From the NCBI GenBank assembly GCA_964058805.1, contig CAXKVV010000786.1:1-31430 (forward strand): a DNA stretch of 31,430 nt. Direction: 5' to 3'. This stretch comes from Schoenoplectus triqueter (taxonomy: Eukaryota > Streptophyta > Magnoliopsida > Poales > Cyperaceae). The stretch's first letter is position 1. Each line of letters begins with the position of its first letter. A program made the translations under genes and the position numbers. Positions 1 through 10,721 of this stretch are shown here, piece by piece. The notes under the pieces were generated by a model. It was not told the origin of the DNA, did no database searches, and saw only the letters and a list, made by a program, of their open reading frames with translations.

Positions 1-1076
1 GGCAAATGAAATGCTGTGTTTTGGAGGTTGCTTGTTTGAAACCTGGATGAAAGGTCCTTTAGAGCCATTTAAATTTGATTGGCTTGACCCTCATCTTTAT
101 CTCAAAAGAAAATATATAAGGATCTCACTCCAATTTCTGGGTAGAAGAATAACATTATAGTATAGTAAGTCTGAAAGACATATCCAATAATACAAACAGG
201 GACAAAATAAACAGTTTGTGAGCACAAACAAAGTGCAGACTCTGAATCAACTAAATGCAATGAAGCACATAAGCTACTTCATAATTCAGCCGCTGACCAT
301 TGTTTTTCAATAAATCAATCGGCCAATTAGATGCCTGGGGGCTGTTTGTCAAGTTGGATTAGATTGGAGTTAGGAGGAAAAAAAGGTGGAGTTTGTTGCC
401 AAATTTTGTTATTAATAAATTGAGTGAGGGATTAGAAAATAGATCAGATAGAGTGGAAAATTTTCACTCATAACCTCCCATTTTGCACATAATCACTTCC
501 ACCAGCCTTGGAATTTGGCCTTTTTCACTTTGCCAAACAGAGCTCTAAATATAAAGGCTCTCTATTCCCTACTCCACATTCTATGCTTGCAAAACAACTA
601 AGCCGGAAAATACAGATGATATCTGTTCCACCAACAAAGCTCCCATAAAACCCTAAATACTTGTTATTAAAAAGTAATTTGAGTAATCCATGTCGCAATA
701 ATAACCGTACAAAGAACTTCTATCCATCCAATCAGTTCAAAAGTACATTCAACAAGACAAAATTTTCAATAAGCTCCTGGAGAGTATATTGAATTTGCGA
801 TATTCATAGAATTGTAAGATATAGCAAACAAATAATCACCTAAGTTCTAACCCTAAGCATTCCTTAACCAACCGTTTAAATTTTTATACTGGAGAAAAAC
901 CACACCTACCACAGTAAACGACATGATCAAAAGCGGGTCAAGTTAATGTACCAATTCGTATTGAAGTAGATCGGTTGAAACTCGACAAAAAAAGAAATTA
1001 TAGTGTCGACAGATCAATCGATTGGCGTACAAATCTAGGATAGAGAAGAGATAGAGATAGAGTTAGGAGCTTGTAC
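1..1076 (-). other. NDUFS5 intron 1 (5' part)
   Basis: This AT-rich stretch follows the NDUFS5 donor on the minus strand. I checked it for the expected basic C-terminal exon and found nothing convincing. No repeat or other gene stands out. The intron is therefore longer than 1 kb and its acceptor is outside the window. Confidence 0.7.
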
Positions 1077-1226
1077 CTCTTTGGAGTGGTGGAGGCACTC
1101 GAGGTAGTCTTCGCGGAGGAGGTGGCAATCCTTAGGCTCGCGGCAGTGCGACATGCACTCGCTAAAATCAATCCAGAAATCGTAACATCTCCCCTTGTTC
1201 CCTGTTATTCCCCATCCCGACGCCAT
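1077..1226 (-). CDS. NDUFS5: NADH dehydrogenase [ubiquinone] iron-sulfur protein 5 (complex I 15 kDa subunit), first exon only
   Basis: Exon 1 encodes 50 residues from an ATG at 1226, beginning MASGWGITGNKGRCYDFW. It ends at a GT donor at 1076, directly after the residues HHSKE. Two CX9C pairs are visible (C14-C24 and C34-C44) plus C28. This twin CX9C helical-hairpin pattern is typical of NDUFS5 and of small intermembrane-space proteins imported and oxidised by the MIA40 route. The protein is an accessory subunit of the membrane arm of mitochondrial complex I and, despite its name, holds no Fe-S cluster. The plant protein has a basic C-terminal tail after HHSKE. I could not find that tail in 1-1076, so exon 2 should lie beyond the left edge. 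The gene is partial because of the window edge, not broken. The next gene, on the same strand, ends 1.2 kb upstream. Family identity is very likely. Confidence 0.93.
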
Positions 1227-2465
1227 CGTCGCCTCCTCTCTTCTCTCTGACTGTGATTGGGAAATGGAGAGAGGTCAGCTAGGCGAAGAGAACGTTTACA
1301 CCATCGACCCTAAATAATTGAGAAATTGTAGTTCTAATCGAATGGACTTGCAAAGTAAAATAGGCCCTATTGAGGATTACAGTGGGCTTTTATGGGTTAA
1401 AACCATTAAGACTTTCAAGGACCAGGACCTTGACACACACAAGCTCTAATTTTCCAAATGTTTAGTTTCCAATATCTGAAAAGCAAATAAACAAGTAGGA
1501 AGTTGGAAGCTGGAAACTGATCCTGGCACTCCAATTTTTAAAATGTCAGAATTATTTACAGTTTTTGGATGGAAAACTAATATAGTGCTTTGATCCGAAC
1601 AAATTAAAAGAGAGAGATGAAAATTGAGTGACGAATTCATGACAAATAGCAAAGTTTAGTGACTTTTGATGAAATTTAACCATTTACAATGCAACTGTAT
1701 GAGATTATAGTTTACAGAAATATCTGAAAAGCAAATGAACAGTTTAGAAGTTGAAGCTGGAACTGATCCTAACTCAAATTTTTACAGTCAGAACTATTTA
1801 TAATGCAACGGCATGACATTATATTTTATAATTATCCGCAAAATATCTAGCACGAACCAAATCGAGAGCCTCACTTGCGACCTTAATAAAATGGGTTTTG
1901 GAGTGGCATTTAAAGGAGTTCAAATTTTAGGGTGGCATTTTGCTAATTTTGAGATTTTGGAGTGGCATCAAACTAATTTCCCCTAATAAAATTAGTCCGA
2001 TACCTCAAATCAGTCGTTTTCAGATAGCATTGAATCACAATAAGGAAAAAGATCCTCACTGTGCGGACATTTTAATGTTTGTAATATGTAGAAATGATTC
2101 CACTGTTATGGAGAGTATAAATTATACATGCTATTCCCTTTTTACTTTTTAGGAGAGTGTTAGTAATAGTACTAGTTTACGTTGCAGGGTATGCAATAAA
2201 CCAAGTAGAATTGAGCATACATATGACAAAAATATTGTTTGTACATACAACAGTATCATAAAGCATTATGCCTGGAACAAAGAACTAAGCAAATAAATAA
2301 GAACAAAGATAAAGAAGCCTAAAGTGCAACGAGTTGATTACATAATGTTATACCCTTCAGAAGTTCCATTCTACAACAGGAACAATGATTCAGTGCTAGG
2401 CACACGCCAGCAGCACAAACACATGCATGCACAGGCATGGAGCAGATGCACACACCCAGATGCCA
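1227..2465. other. intergenic: NDUFS5 5' side and methyltransferase 3' side
   Basis: This spacer has the NDUFS5 start on its left and the methyltransferase stop on its right, both genes on the minus strand. It should therefore hold the NDUFS5 promoter and 5'UTR and the methyltransferase 3'UTR. No conserved coding segment is seen. At 1890-1980 three short direct copies of a TTTGGAGTGGCAT-like motif occur, and 1471-1800 holds a separate direct repeat. Confidence 0.6.
1471..1800. repeat. spaced direct repeat, about 85 bp copies, period about 248 bp
   Basis: The segment 1471-1558, starting AATATCTGAAAAGCAAAT, recurs at 1719-1800 with scattered substitutions and small indels. Both copies share a GAAGCTGGAA..CTGATCCT core and end in a GTCAGAA.TATTTA block. 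A second shared block (AATGCAAC.G.ATGA) lies at about 1687 and 1802, so a unit of roughly 250 bp may be partly duplicated. No coding content is seen and the origin is unknown. Confidence 0.65.
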
Positions 2466-5400
2466 TTATAACTCCTCAAACCCTTCTTCATCAGCTTCTT
2501 CCTCCATCCTTCCAAAATGCATTCTCCACACCTCCATCTATCAAATCAATATAAGAGAAACAAAAAAAGAACAGAATAAATAAAATATGAGTGACACATC
2601 CAACTGGCACCCACCATACATCGTCTTAAATTCATTAACATTTTTCTCTTATGGTCTCATTTAGTAACTAATTAATCATGTCTATTCAAGGTTTTGTGCT
2701 TTAACTAAGGTCATACACAGGCTGCTTTTATGTCACTGTTATATGTTCTGAATAGAAGGAACAATTTTCCTTATCAAATAGAACTCAGATTTTGGCAGAG
2801 CTATGTTCTCAGCCTTACTTGTGCATCTGACATACGCAACTGCTCTGCCACAAAAAGTATGCTTCCTGGAGTTCCAGAACCTGAATCTGAATCTGATCCT
2901 GAATTTCCTTCAACTTCACCATACTTAACTATTCTGACTCGGAAACCATGTCTAAGGAAAACATTTTCCAACCATTCTTCTTTGGTACCCTTCATGGAGT
3001 AAATTTAAAGAGTTATCATAAAGAGGAAAAAAAATGTCAAATGTTAAAGGAAGTAATTTTGGGCAATTCAATGAAATAAGCATACTTACTGTTATTATCC
3101 AATCTGATGGAATATGCAATTCGCCAAAGAAAATGCTACCTTTCATGGCTAAACAACTAATAAAAAACAACAATTCTTCAAAGCTAATTGAATTTGGGAG
3201 AGGCAACCCCTGCATATCACAGACAACGCAGTCTCAATGTACTTCTTAGTTATAACTAACATTACTAATGACATTGGTAATTAAATAACTACAAATTTAA
3301 AAGACATAATACTAATCTTACTGGAGATATCATAAGCACATTACATGGACCAAAAGCCAACAAAAATGAGCATATAATGAATTCATGAGTTAGCCCTACT
3401 ATCTTGCTAAGAAGATACATTTCTCGTCCCCTAAAGCATAAAGAACAATAAAAGCTGCTGATCCTCACAAAACATCAAACTTAGCTTTCTTTTCTTCTTG
3501 CTTTTTGCATATGTAAACCGTGAGGAAGGACGCCTTCAAACATGTTTTAGTAAATCGATGAAAGGATTACAAAGAAAATCATACGTACTTTAAGGGTATA
3601 CTTGATGCTACACATGCTTTCTGGGAACATCTACAGTTATTTTTCAATTTCATGGAGGCGTCTGGCATATTTTGAGTTACACATTTTGCAAGGTTATACA
3701 TGAAATGTTCCTGACAGTTGCTCATACCTGGAGCACCCATAAACTTGGCCGATTCCCATTGAAGCCATTTTTACACAAGCTTTCATGTAAATTTCTTGAG
3801 TCAATGGGAAAATGAAATAGAAGGCAGTTTTGAGAAGTTTTAGCTCCAATTACTAATGCATCAAAAAAAAATAGTATATAAGAAGAGTTTAGAAAATTTT
3901 AAGAACTGTTAACTCTGTGAAAGCCAAGTTGGAGAAGGGCTGTTAGTTGTTGACCTCACCTGATTGGCGCTAAATCAGTTGACCCAAAAATGGGTTTAAT
4001 AGCCAGGGTTTTGGTCAGCATTTATAGACCTAATGATGGGTCAATTTGAGTTACTATCAACTTGCACCAAGTATACTTGTCTTGACCATCCAAGTTAGAA
4101 GCTTATGGATAAAACAAGAAGTTTCAATATGAACAAAAAACCAATGAAAATCCATAATTTGCCAAAGCCAATTCATTAGCTCCCAATAACATAACTCAGG
4201 ACGTAGGTCAATGGCTGAGTCTGGGTCAGTATTTGTTGACTCTTGGCAGTCTCATTTAGCTAAAAAAAAAATCAGTATTAAACGAAACTTTGTGACCTAA
4301 CCCTATCAGCTCGATACCTAAGTGTGGGTAGGATACCACCTTTAAGTCTTTTAGTTCCCAATTCATGAACTCTTTCAGGAGATAAGTCATATATGACAGA
4401 CAAGCGGGGCCAATTCAGCCTGTACGGTCTTGTGTCCATACCATCTGACAATAAAACAATCTGCACGATGTAAGATAATTTATAAAGAGAACCGCATGTC
4501 TAGTACAGATGGTACTAGGTCTCGCCTCTCTACAGAGTGGGAGGTTCAAATCCCGAGAGAAGCATATAAAAAGTAATATATGTTGGAGTTATTGGGAGCC
4601 CTATTTATCAAAAAAGTAAGATAATGTATAAAGCATTGTTGACACTGGACACCATGGAATACTACACCATCTGGAACTGTTATATACTGGTACCTGACCT
4701 CACTTTGTGCTATTAGTGTACCAAAACAACTAAGCTTCACATGAACACATTTATCTTCAATTTTGTTCTTTTTTCTTAATATAGCACATTTAAATTCAAT
4801 GAACAGATAAAATTAGCCTCGTTAAACCTTCATTGATGTAATTTGGGTCAACAAAGATAACGTTCCAAATGTAGACTCAAATGAACCCATTAAAATTCAA
4901 TCAACAGCTAATATTTAGCCTCATTGAACCATCATAGACGCAATTGGCCATTGAAGAATGTACTTATTCAAAAAGAGATATAAAACAGAACGCATTTTGA
5001 TAGACAATGCAAACAAACATTTAAAAAGAAAGAGGAACGTAATGTCCGAATTAGTAATCAGAAATACATAGAATGCTTAAATCAGAAACAAAAGTCCATG
5101 TACCTGTCTGAATTGGTCTGAAGTGCTCAAAAGTTGGTGCAATCTCCCATCAATGAATTTTGTTGCTAATCTATAATGGTACAAGTCTGAGACATGTGTT
5201 GAATGTAAGCATTGCCGGATATCATCACTAACCGTGTCAGATGATAACAGGCCACAAGCATAAGTATCAATGAAAAGAGGATCTGAAGTCCCAAAAAGAC
5301 AATAAAAAAAAATTAAGCGAGGAGAACAAGTGAGAGAAGAGTAGCAACTCGCAACAAACCAAACATCGAAGAAAGAAAAATAAAAAAAAAAGGCTAAAAG

Positions 5401-5612
5401 AATAAACCGGTTCGATTGGATTCCTGGTCGCGGATCCACGCGGCGGTGAGAGCAGCTCGCAGAAGCGGGTCGGACTGTTCCTGTTCAGAGGAGTACGCGG
5501 CAACCCGATAGAATCTGAGTCGTGAAGGATTAGATGTCAGCTTATGGTTTCTCCATGGGTAGGAAACGAATGGCTGAAGGCGGAGGAAGGAACAGCGGCT
5601 GGTAACTGCCAT
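2466..5612 (-). CDS. plant SAM-dependent methyltransferase-like protein, leucine-carboxyl-methyltransferase (LCMT/PPM1) fold, organelle-targeted
   Basis: Seven exons join in frame: 5612-5408, 5282-5104, 4460-4340, 3852-3728, 3209-3090, 2989-2819 and 2537-2466, giving 993 nt and 330 aa. Intron phases are 1,0,1,0,0,0. The start at 5612 has a strong plant context (AACAATGGC); an ATG 33 nt upstream is in frame but has a weaker context. Residues 1-42 are basic and Ser-rich with no acidic residue, as in a plastid or mitochondrial transit peptide. Conserved blocks follow: SDPLLRAAL near 47, DPLFIDTYACG near 69, the SAM-binding LLSDGMDTRPYRL near 131, the acidic YDLSPERV, NGFNGNRPSLWVLQGLP near 200, ILFVAEQLR near 292, and an EEGFEEL tail at the stop. 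This order matches a conserved but poorly characterised plant family in the LCMT superfamily. The substrate is unknown. The last exon is only 72 nt and was placed by its family tail. Confidence 0.9.
4488..4615 (+). mobile_element. tRNA-derived SINE with target-site duplication, in methyltransferase intron 2
   Basis: A 128 bp element is flanked by an 18 bp direct repeat with one mismatch: GTAAGATAATTTATAAAG at 4470-4487 and GTAAGATAATGTATAAAG at 4616-4633. Inside, GAGGTTCAAATCCCGAG at about 4540-4556 contains a canonical pol III B box (GGTTCAAATCC). Upstream of it, TAGTACAGATGGTACTAGG is an A-box-like segment about 30 nt away. The 3' end is A-rich (ATTTATCAAAAAA). Length, pol III boxes, A-rich tail and a long TSD are the four hallmarks of a plant SINE. 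It lies antisense to the host gene and does not touch a splice site. Confidence 0.85.
4796..4949. repeat. diverged tandem repeat, about 100 bp period, in methyltransferase intron 2
   Basis: TTCAATGAACAG at 4796 and TTCAATCAACAG at 4897 begin two copies of roughly 53 bp that also share TTAGCCTC, a TT.AACC..CAT block and .GCAATTTGG/.GCAATTGGC ends. The copies are about 100 bp apart and clearly diverged. No function is evident. Confidence 0.55.
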
Positions 5613-6590
5613 TGTTTGTTTCCAGATTTTTTTTCCGACAATCAAAATAATAAATAATTCGGATTTGATAAATTTTTTTGAAAATTAGACGAGTCAATCT
5701 TAACCGAGTTTCAAACACTATTCAAAATGTTACAATCGAGTTTAAAACTAAGTCTAAACAGTCTGATAAAATATAATAATATTATATTTTTAATTTTATT
5801 TTTTAAATTACTTAATAAATAATTAAATTACTAAAATAATTATAAAAATAATAAATTAATGATAATTAAAATATATAAAATTTATAAAAGTTCTGAAACC
5901 GAATTTTAAATTTAATTCAAAGTGTTATAATAATAAACATAATCATAATATTACTATCTGATCCATGTCTCAAGGTCTAAAAATCTCGGCCCATCCTACC
6001 TGCAGACCAATTTTTTCTAGCTCGGTCCGTCCTGTAGTGAAGTTTTTTTTAATCGGCTGAGAAACATATTTTTTGAGCAACTTAGATTTTGAATTTGAGA
6101 AAACATAAAATATCAAAGTTGTATTTTTATTGTTATGAATCTATAGAATTTTACTTCATTTTAATATGGTCTTTCAGTACAAAATTATAATTAAAAAGAG
6201 TATCTAGAGGTTTAAAATTTTTCAACGGTTAACCTTCATTAGATGAATTTTGAGATTGATATGTTCTGTTTTTTAAAGAACTCAAAATATAAAAATGATA
6301 GATATAGTTATAATGGTTTTAGAGAAATTAATTTTTGCATTGATTGAATTTTTGAGTTAAAAGATATGTCTAAAAATATATTAAGATGTCTATTGAATTA
6401 CATTGTTCATATTTATACGTTCCAAAAATATTAGTGCTTCTATTCATATAATAATATCATAAGTAAATGCTTAACATAATTTAAATGATATTAGTATTAT
6501 ATTAAGATTGTACATAATTTTTAGAATATATTGATATATAATATGTATAAATATATATAATATAAGTATAAGTATAAATGTATATATATA
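5613..6590. other. AT-rich spacer, methyltransferase upstream side
   Basis: The first 150 bp should carry the methyltransferase 5'UTR and promoter (minus strand). From about 5640 the sequence becomes very AT-rich with long A/T-only runs (5760-5900, 6470-6590). A GC-richer island near 5985-6045 reads like decayed transposon sequence. No coding segment is supported. Confidence 0.5.
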
Positions 6591-7395
6591 TAGTAAATCT
6601 ACGGTGAGCTCCATGAGCTTAGCTCAAAAAATATATCAAATGATTTTCAAATTTTGATTTTTTAATCTCATTAAATTCTTCATATTGAAATCTTATGGGG
6701 TACAAAAATTTGGAATGTTTCGAGTTTTTTAAGTCACTATTTTTAATTTTTAAAAATAATATACAAATATTAAATATTTTATTATTATTTTTGGAGCTGA
6801 TTTTTAAAAATGAAAAAATGACTTAAAAAACTCGAAATATCCCAAATTTGTGTACCCACAAGATTTCAATATGAAGAATTTAAAGAGAGTGAAAAATCAA
6901 AATTTAAAAATTATTTGATATATTTTTTGAGCTAAGCTCACAGAGGTCTTCCGTGAGCTTAAGCTCACCACCTAGATTATGAGTAAATCTACAATGGTGA
7001 GCTTAAGCCCATGGAAGACCTCCGTGAGTTTAGCTCAAAAAATATAATAAATGATCTTTAAATTTTGATTTTTTCACTCTCATTAAATTCTTTATATTGA
7101 AATCTTGTGGGGTACAAAAATTTGGGATGTTTCGAGTTTTCTAAGTCACTCTTTTTAATTTTTAAAAGTCAGCTCCAAAAATAATAATAAAATATTTAAT
7201 ATTTGTACATTATTTTCAAAAATTAAAAAGAGTGACTTAAAAAATAAAAATATTCCAAATTTTTGTACCTCACAAGATTTCAATATGAAGAATTTAATGA
7301 GAGTGAAAAATCAAAATTTGGAGATCATTTGATATACTTTTTGAGTTAAGCTCACGGAGGTCTTCCGTGAGCTTAAGCTCACCGTAGATTTACTC
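6591..7395. repeat. pair of back-to-back foldback (palindromic) elements
   Basis: Two related units, about 6591-6980 and 6981-7395, each fold back on themselves. Their arms share GTGAGCTTAAGCTCACGG, GAGGTCTTCC/GGAAGACCTC, a GAGCTTAGCTCAAAAAATAT block, TTTCAATATGAAGAATTTAA and GTTTCGAGTTTT. The 16 bp perfect palindrome GTGAGCTTAAGCTCAC occurs at 6953-6968 and 7367-7382. Outer ends match in inverted orientation: GTAAATCTACGGTGAGCT at 6593 and its complement ending at 7393. The non-palindromic spacer (TTTTGGAGCTGA-type, then ATATTAAATATTTT) runs in opposite directions in the two units, so the pair is head-to-head. Flanks are TA-rich, so the target duplication cannot be fixed. It is probably a MITE or foldback family. 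Confidence 0.85.
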
Positions 7396-7401
7396 ATATA
7401 T

Positions 7402-7445
7402 ATTCGGGCGGGTCCACCGGGCCGCGAGCTAAATTGTCATCCCTA
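7402..7445 (-). mobile_element. terminal remnant of a hAT-like element
   Basis: Read on the minus strand the segment begins TAGGGATGACAATTTAGCTC and continues into a GC-rich stretch with GGCCCGGTGGACCCGCC. This TAGGGRTGRCAA-type end followed by GC-rich subterminal DNA is typical of plant hAT termini. No matching opposite end or 8 bp duplication was found, so it is probably a fragment split or truncated by later insertions, including the foldback pair beside it. Confidence 0.4.
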
Positions 7446-8040
7446 CTTGGTATAGTGTTTTCAATAATTATGGAAACCCACGAGATTGACAGATGTATCA
7501 CAGTGCAACTTAGCATACTTTCAATGATAATGAATGAAATGAAGAGTCAAATTAGCAGACTTCCGAGCTATGGAATTGGACGATCAAGAAGGGATAAATG
7601 ATCAATAGACTTTGTTTAATTTTAATATTTGTATGAACTTTTTCATATTTAATTTTTAATGTTTGTATGAACCTTTTCATATTTAATTTTAATGATAATG
7701 CAAATATAAAATTTTCATTAGTATATAATTTCTAATTAAAATAATTAAAAAAATATGGCTGGAGATAAAAATTCGGACCAGAATGACTGGTTTGGATTAA
7801 AAATTCAGGTCATATTATCAAATAAAAAAAAATGTACGGTCCAAATTTTTTTCCGGGCCATCATATATGACCCGAAAAAATTATCTGGACCACACTACTG
7901 AATGGTACAAGGCCTCCATGTGAATAGATGTGAAATATTTTTTATTTTTTCTATTTAAAAAAAAACGTTTAAATTGATTTGAGGATATCCTATTAAGTTA
8001 TTGTCAAGTAACTTTCCCGTAATGAAAACCATCTTAATCG
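7446..8040. other. AT-rich spacer upstream of the FAHD1 gene, with a small tandem repeat
   Basis: At 7621-7690 a roughly 35 bp unit with core TTTGTATGAAC and TTTTCATATTTAATTTT is present twice in tandem. At 7755-7895 short inverted pieces (ATTCGGACC, GGTCCAAAT, CGGGCC, GACCCG) suggest a decayed terminal-repeat element. No coding segment is seen. Confidence 0.5.
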
Positions 8041-8071
8041 TGACTCATGAGTCATGAGTCAGCTCGACTCG
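7968..8071 (+). repeat. upstream copy of a duplicated FAHD1 promoter segment
   Basis: TATTAAGTTATTGTCAAGTA at 7991, AATGAAAACCAT, a short run of TGAGTCA sites and AGCTCGACTCG (ending 8071) occur in the same order at 11329-11397. Similarity seems to extend left to about 7968 and 11303. The upstream copy is 12 nt longer, mostly from extra TGA(C/G)TCA units. Confidence 0.8.
8041..8061 (+). promoter_or_regulatory. triple GCN4/bZIP-type TGASTCA site upstream of FAHD1
   Basis: Three 7-mers sit end to end: TGACTCA (8041-8047), TGAGTCA (8048-8054) and TGAGTCA (8055-8061). The first two form a perfect 14 bp palindrome. TGAGTCA is the GCN4/AP-1-type core bound by some plant bZIP factors. It lies about 170 bp upstream of the FAHD1 ATG, a plausible promoter or 5'UTR position. 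Binding is inferred only. Confidence 0.45.
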
Positions 8072-8227
8072 AGTCAGTCACCGAGTCTAGTGCCGGCTCT
8101 GTAGTCTGTTCGGAGGGCACACATCATCAAGTCAAATCAAGTAAAAACTCGCTTTCTCCTTGCCTTCCCCATCCCGTAATCTGTAATCACCTTTCTAACC
8201 TATCACCCGATCACGGCGGCATCAGCG

Positions 8228-10721
8228 ATGGCATCGCAGAAGCTGCTCAGCGTGGGAACGAAGATCATCGGCGTCGGACGCAACTACGTTGCTCACGCCA
8301 AGGAGCTCGGCAACGCCGTCCCTAAGGTCTTCTTTTTTCCTCCCCCCTTCTTAAGTAAATTCCTGTTCGTGTCCTTCGGGGGGGAAGCTCAAATAACCCA
8401 TTAGAATGGTTTTCAATGCGAAAACAATAACTAAGATATTAAATGTTGATTTGTTACTATAGTTCCTTGTGATTTTGGAATTAGATCCGTACTATTTTGA
8501 CTTCCATTGATCCATTACTGATTACCTTATCTCGCTTGAAGCAAAATGAAAAGTATTTCACGGACTTGAAGCAAAATTAAAAGTGTTTCACGGTTAATCC
8601 TTAGTAAATCATTATTTTTTCAAAACCAAAAAGAACTTATTTGCTATTATGGTTCATGAAGTTCTAACATTGTTGTTTTGGTCCATAAACTTTGAAACTC
8701 TTCAGTTTGAGTCATTTTTAGGTTTTATGGTATTAAAGTCGAAGTGTGATGTTCACAAATGATATGAAGGCTGACAATTGTAATCTAGATTGCAAAATGA
8801 TTGACATTTTAAGGAATATACGCGTAACTCCTCCAGTTATTTACCCATGTGTAAATAGAAGCATATGATCTGTTCCATCATGCTTAAGTTGACAGCTATC
8901 TTGGCTTCTTTGCAATTTCTTCTGTGCACATTCTAACCTAATTCTGTTTTGGACATTATCCTTGCCATTATTGCTAAACATCATGTACAATTCCATTATG
9001 AAATTCATGTTTGCTTGCCTTGATTGAAATGAAGGAGCCAGTGCTGTTCATGAAGCCTACTTCCTCTTACTTGGCCAGTGGTGGCGCAATAGAGATACCA
9101 CACCCACTTGAGTCCCTACATCATGAGGTTGAGCTTGCTGTTGTTATCGGCAAAAAGGCACGTGATGTTTCTGCGGCAGCTGCTATGGACTATGTAGGAG
9201 GTATAATTTTTACTAACTCTCTGGTTTATTAATGATTTAAGCACTGGGCCCTAGACAATGCACGTGAGTTGTCACTCAGAAACTGACAGAGTCCTTAACA
9301 GTACAGGTCAGTTTTGAGCCAGGAGGCGATGATGGTTCTCATACCTATCAACTTTAGTTATATTGAGAACCTTTTGTTTTCTTATTTTATGAAAAAGGTA
9401 ATTTGGCTAGATTGAATATTTGGAATGCTGGTTCTGATATGTTGAGGTGTATAAATCAAACTCCCTGCATAGATTATTTTAAGAAGTGCCATTTAATCTA
9501 CCATGCTAGCTCAGTACTGTATGTTCAGATTTGCTATCAGTGCCTAGCAGCATGTGCAGACTGGTGAGTTTTCTTACTGCATGGGCATTGCTATCATTTT
9601 GCAATAATGTTTGGTGCATATGAACTTTTAATCTTTTATGTAATTGTATTGATGATACATAATTGTTGGAGGAACTCTTTAACCTGAAATGTGAAATGAG
9701 AAATTGAAGAATGGGAAAAATATGAGCGCTTGGGTTGACCTAATGGTCAAGTTCTTGGGTTCTTTTTTTTTTTCTAAGGGTGGGGTTCAAGCTCTCTTTG
9801 GCACTTTCTTGTTTAAAAAAGATTAAAGTAGGAAAAGTAAACTGTTTGATTTTGTCATAACCTATTATTTTGCAGGTTATGCACTAGCCTTGGATATGAC
9901 AGCAAGAGAAATTCAATCTAAAGCTAAGGTACACATAGTTTAGCATGAAAGGTCACCAACACAACATATAATGTCAACACTAAACATTGAAAGTGAGAAT
10001 TCTATCAAAAGGGTCTTTTTTAATATCATGCCTTTCTTGTAGTCAGCAGGTCTACCGTGGACTGTGGCAAAAGGTCAAGACACATTCACCCCAATAAGCA
10101 CAGTTGTAAGAAATTACAAATGTCACGTCTCTCTTCAAAATTTGAAATATCTCCAAACTTTCTGTTGTTATTGCGGAGTGGCTTTGCCTTAAAAAGGAAA
10201 ACAAGGAAAAAACTGATTTGATTGTCATGAATTGAACAGGTTCCCAAGTCATTGGTAGCAAACCCTCATGATCTGGAGCTTTGGTTGAAGGTTTTTATTT
10301 GAAGTTGCCTTTTTTTTTTAATATTATTGTACCAGTTGTCATAGCCATGCTAGAATGCTTTGAAGTCTATATATTATTTACCAACTTAATATGCTAATTC
10401 TGTTTTTTTCAGGTAAATGATGAGATAAAACAAAAGGGTTCTACAAAGGATATGATATTTGATATACCATTTCTAATCAGCCATATCAGTTCCATCTTTA
10501 CTCTGATGGAGGGTGATGTGATCCTTACTGGTACGTTACATCTGATTGCTCTGTTATAGCTTATTACCATTATTTGCTCATTTCTTTATATACACATGCA
10601 TGTAGGCACACCAGAAGGTGTGGGACCAGTACACATTGGAGATAAAGTAACAGCAGGTATCACTGGTTTGATTGATGTCCATTTTGATGTTCAAAGAAGG
10701 CCGAAACCTCTTGTAGGGTAA
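8228..10721 (+). CDS. FAHD1: fumarylacetoacetate hydrolase domain protein (FAHD1-type acylpyruvase / oxaloacetate decarboxylase)
   Basis: Seven exons join in frame: 8228-8326, 9035-9200, 9876-9928, 10043-10105, 10240-10290, 10413-10530 and 10606-10721 (TAA at 10719), giving 666 nt and 221 aa. That is the usual length for plant and human FAHD1. Conserved blocks include GRNYVAHAKELGN (18-30), FMKPTSSYL (38-46), HHEVELAVVIGK (62-73), ALDMTARE (93-100), PWTVAKGQDTF (111-121), MEGDVILTGTPEGVGP and a C-terminal DVQRRPKP. By analogy with the family, E64, E66 and D95 are the Mg2+/Mn2+ ligands and K116 is the conserved active-site lysine; all are present. Family members cleave acylpyruvates or decarboxylate oxaloacetate, mainly in mitochondria. 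No long targeting peptide is visible here. All seven exons are intact. Intron 2 holds a SINE-like insertion. Confidence 0.94.
9725..9825 (+). mobile_element. SINE-like insertion in FAHD1 intron 2
   Basis: GCTTGGGTTGACCTAATGGTCAAG (A-box-like part TGACCTAATGGTCAAG), then a T-rich stretch and GGGGTTCAAGCTCTC (B-box-like), resemble the tRNA-derived head of a plant SINE. The segment ends in TTTAAAAAAG. Poorly matched flanks (ATTGAAGAATGGGAAAAATA before, ATTAAAGTAGGAAAAGTA after) could be an aged target duplication. Confidence 0.5.

Noticed and set aside
4500..4560. Possible tRNA gene because of GGTTCAAATCC
   Set aside because: No acceptor-stem pairing or anticodon arm can be drawn; the TSD and A-rich tail show a SINE instead.
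8047..8325. 92-codon plus-strand frame overlapping FAHD1 exon 1
   Set aside because: It runs through the promoter repeats and exon 1 in the wrong frame; the FAHD1 frame has recognisable family motifs.
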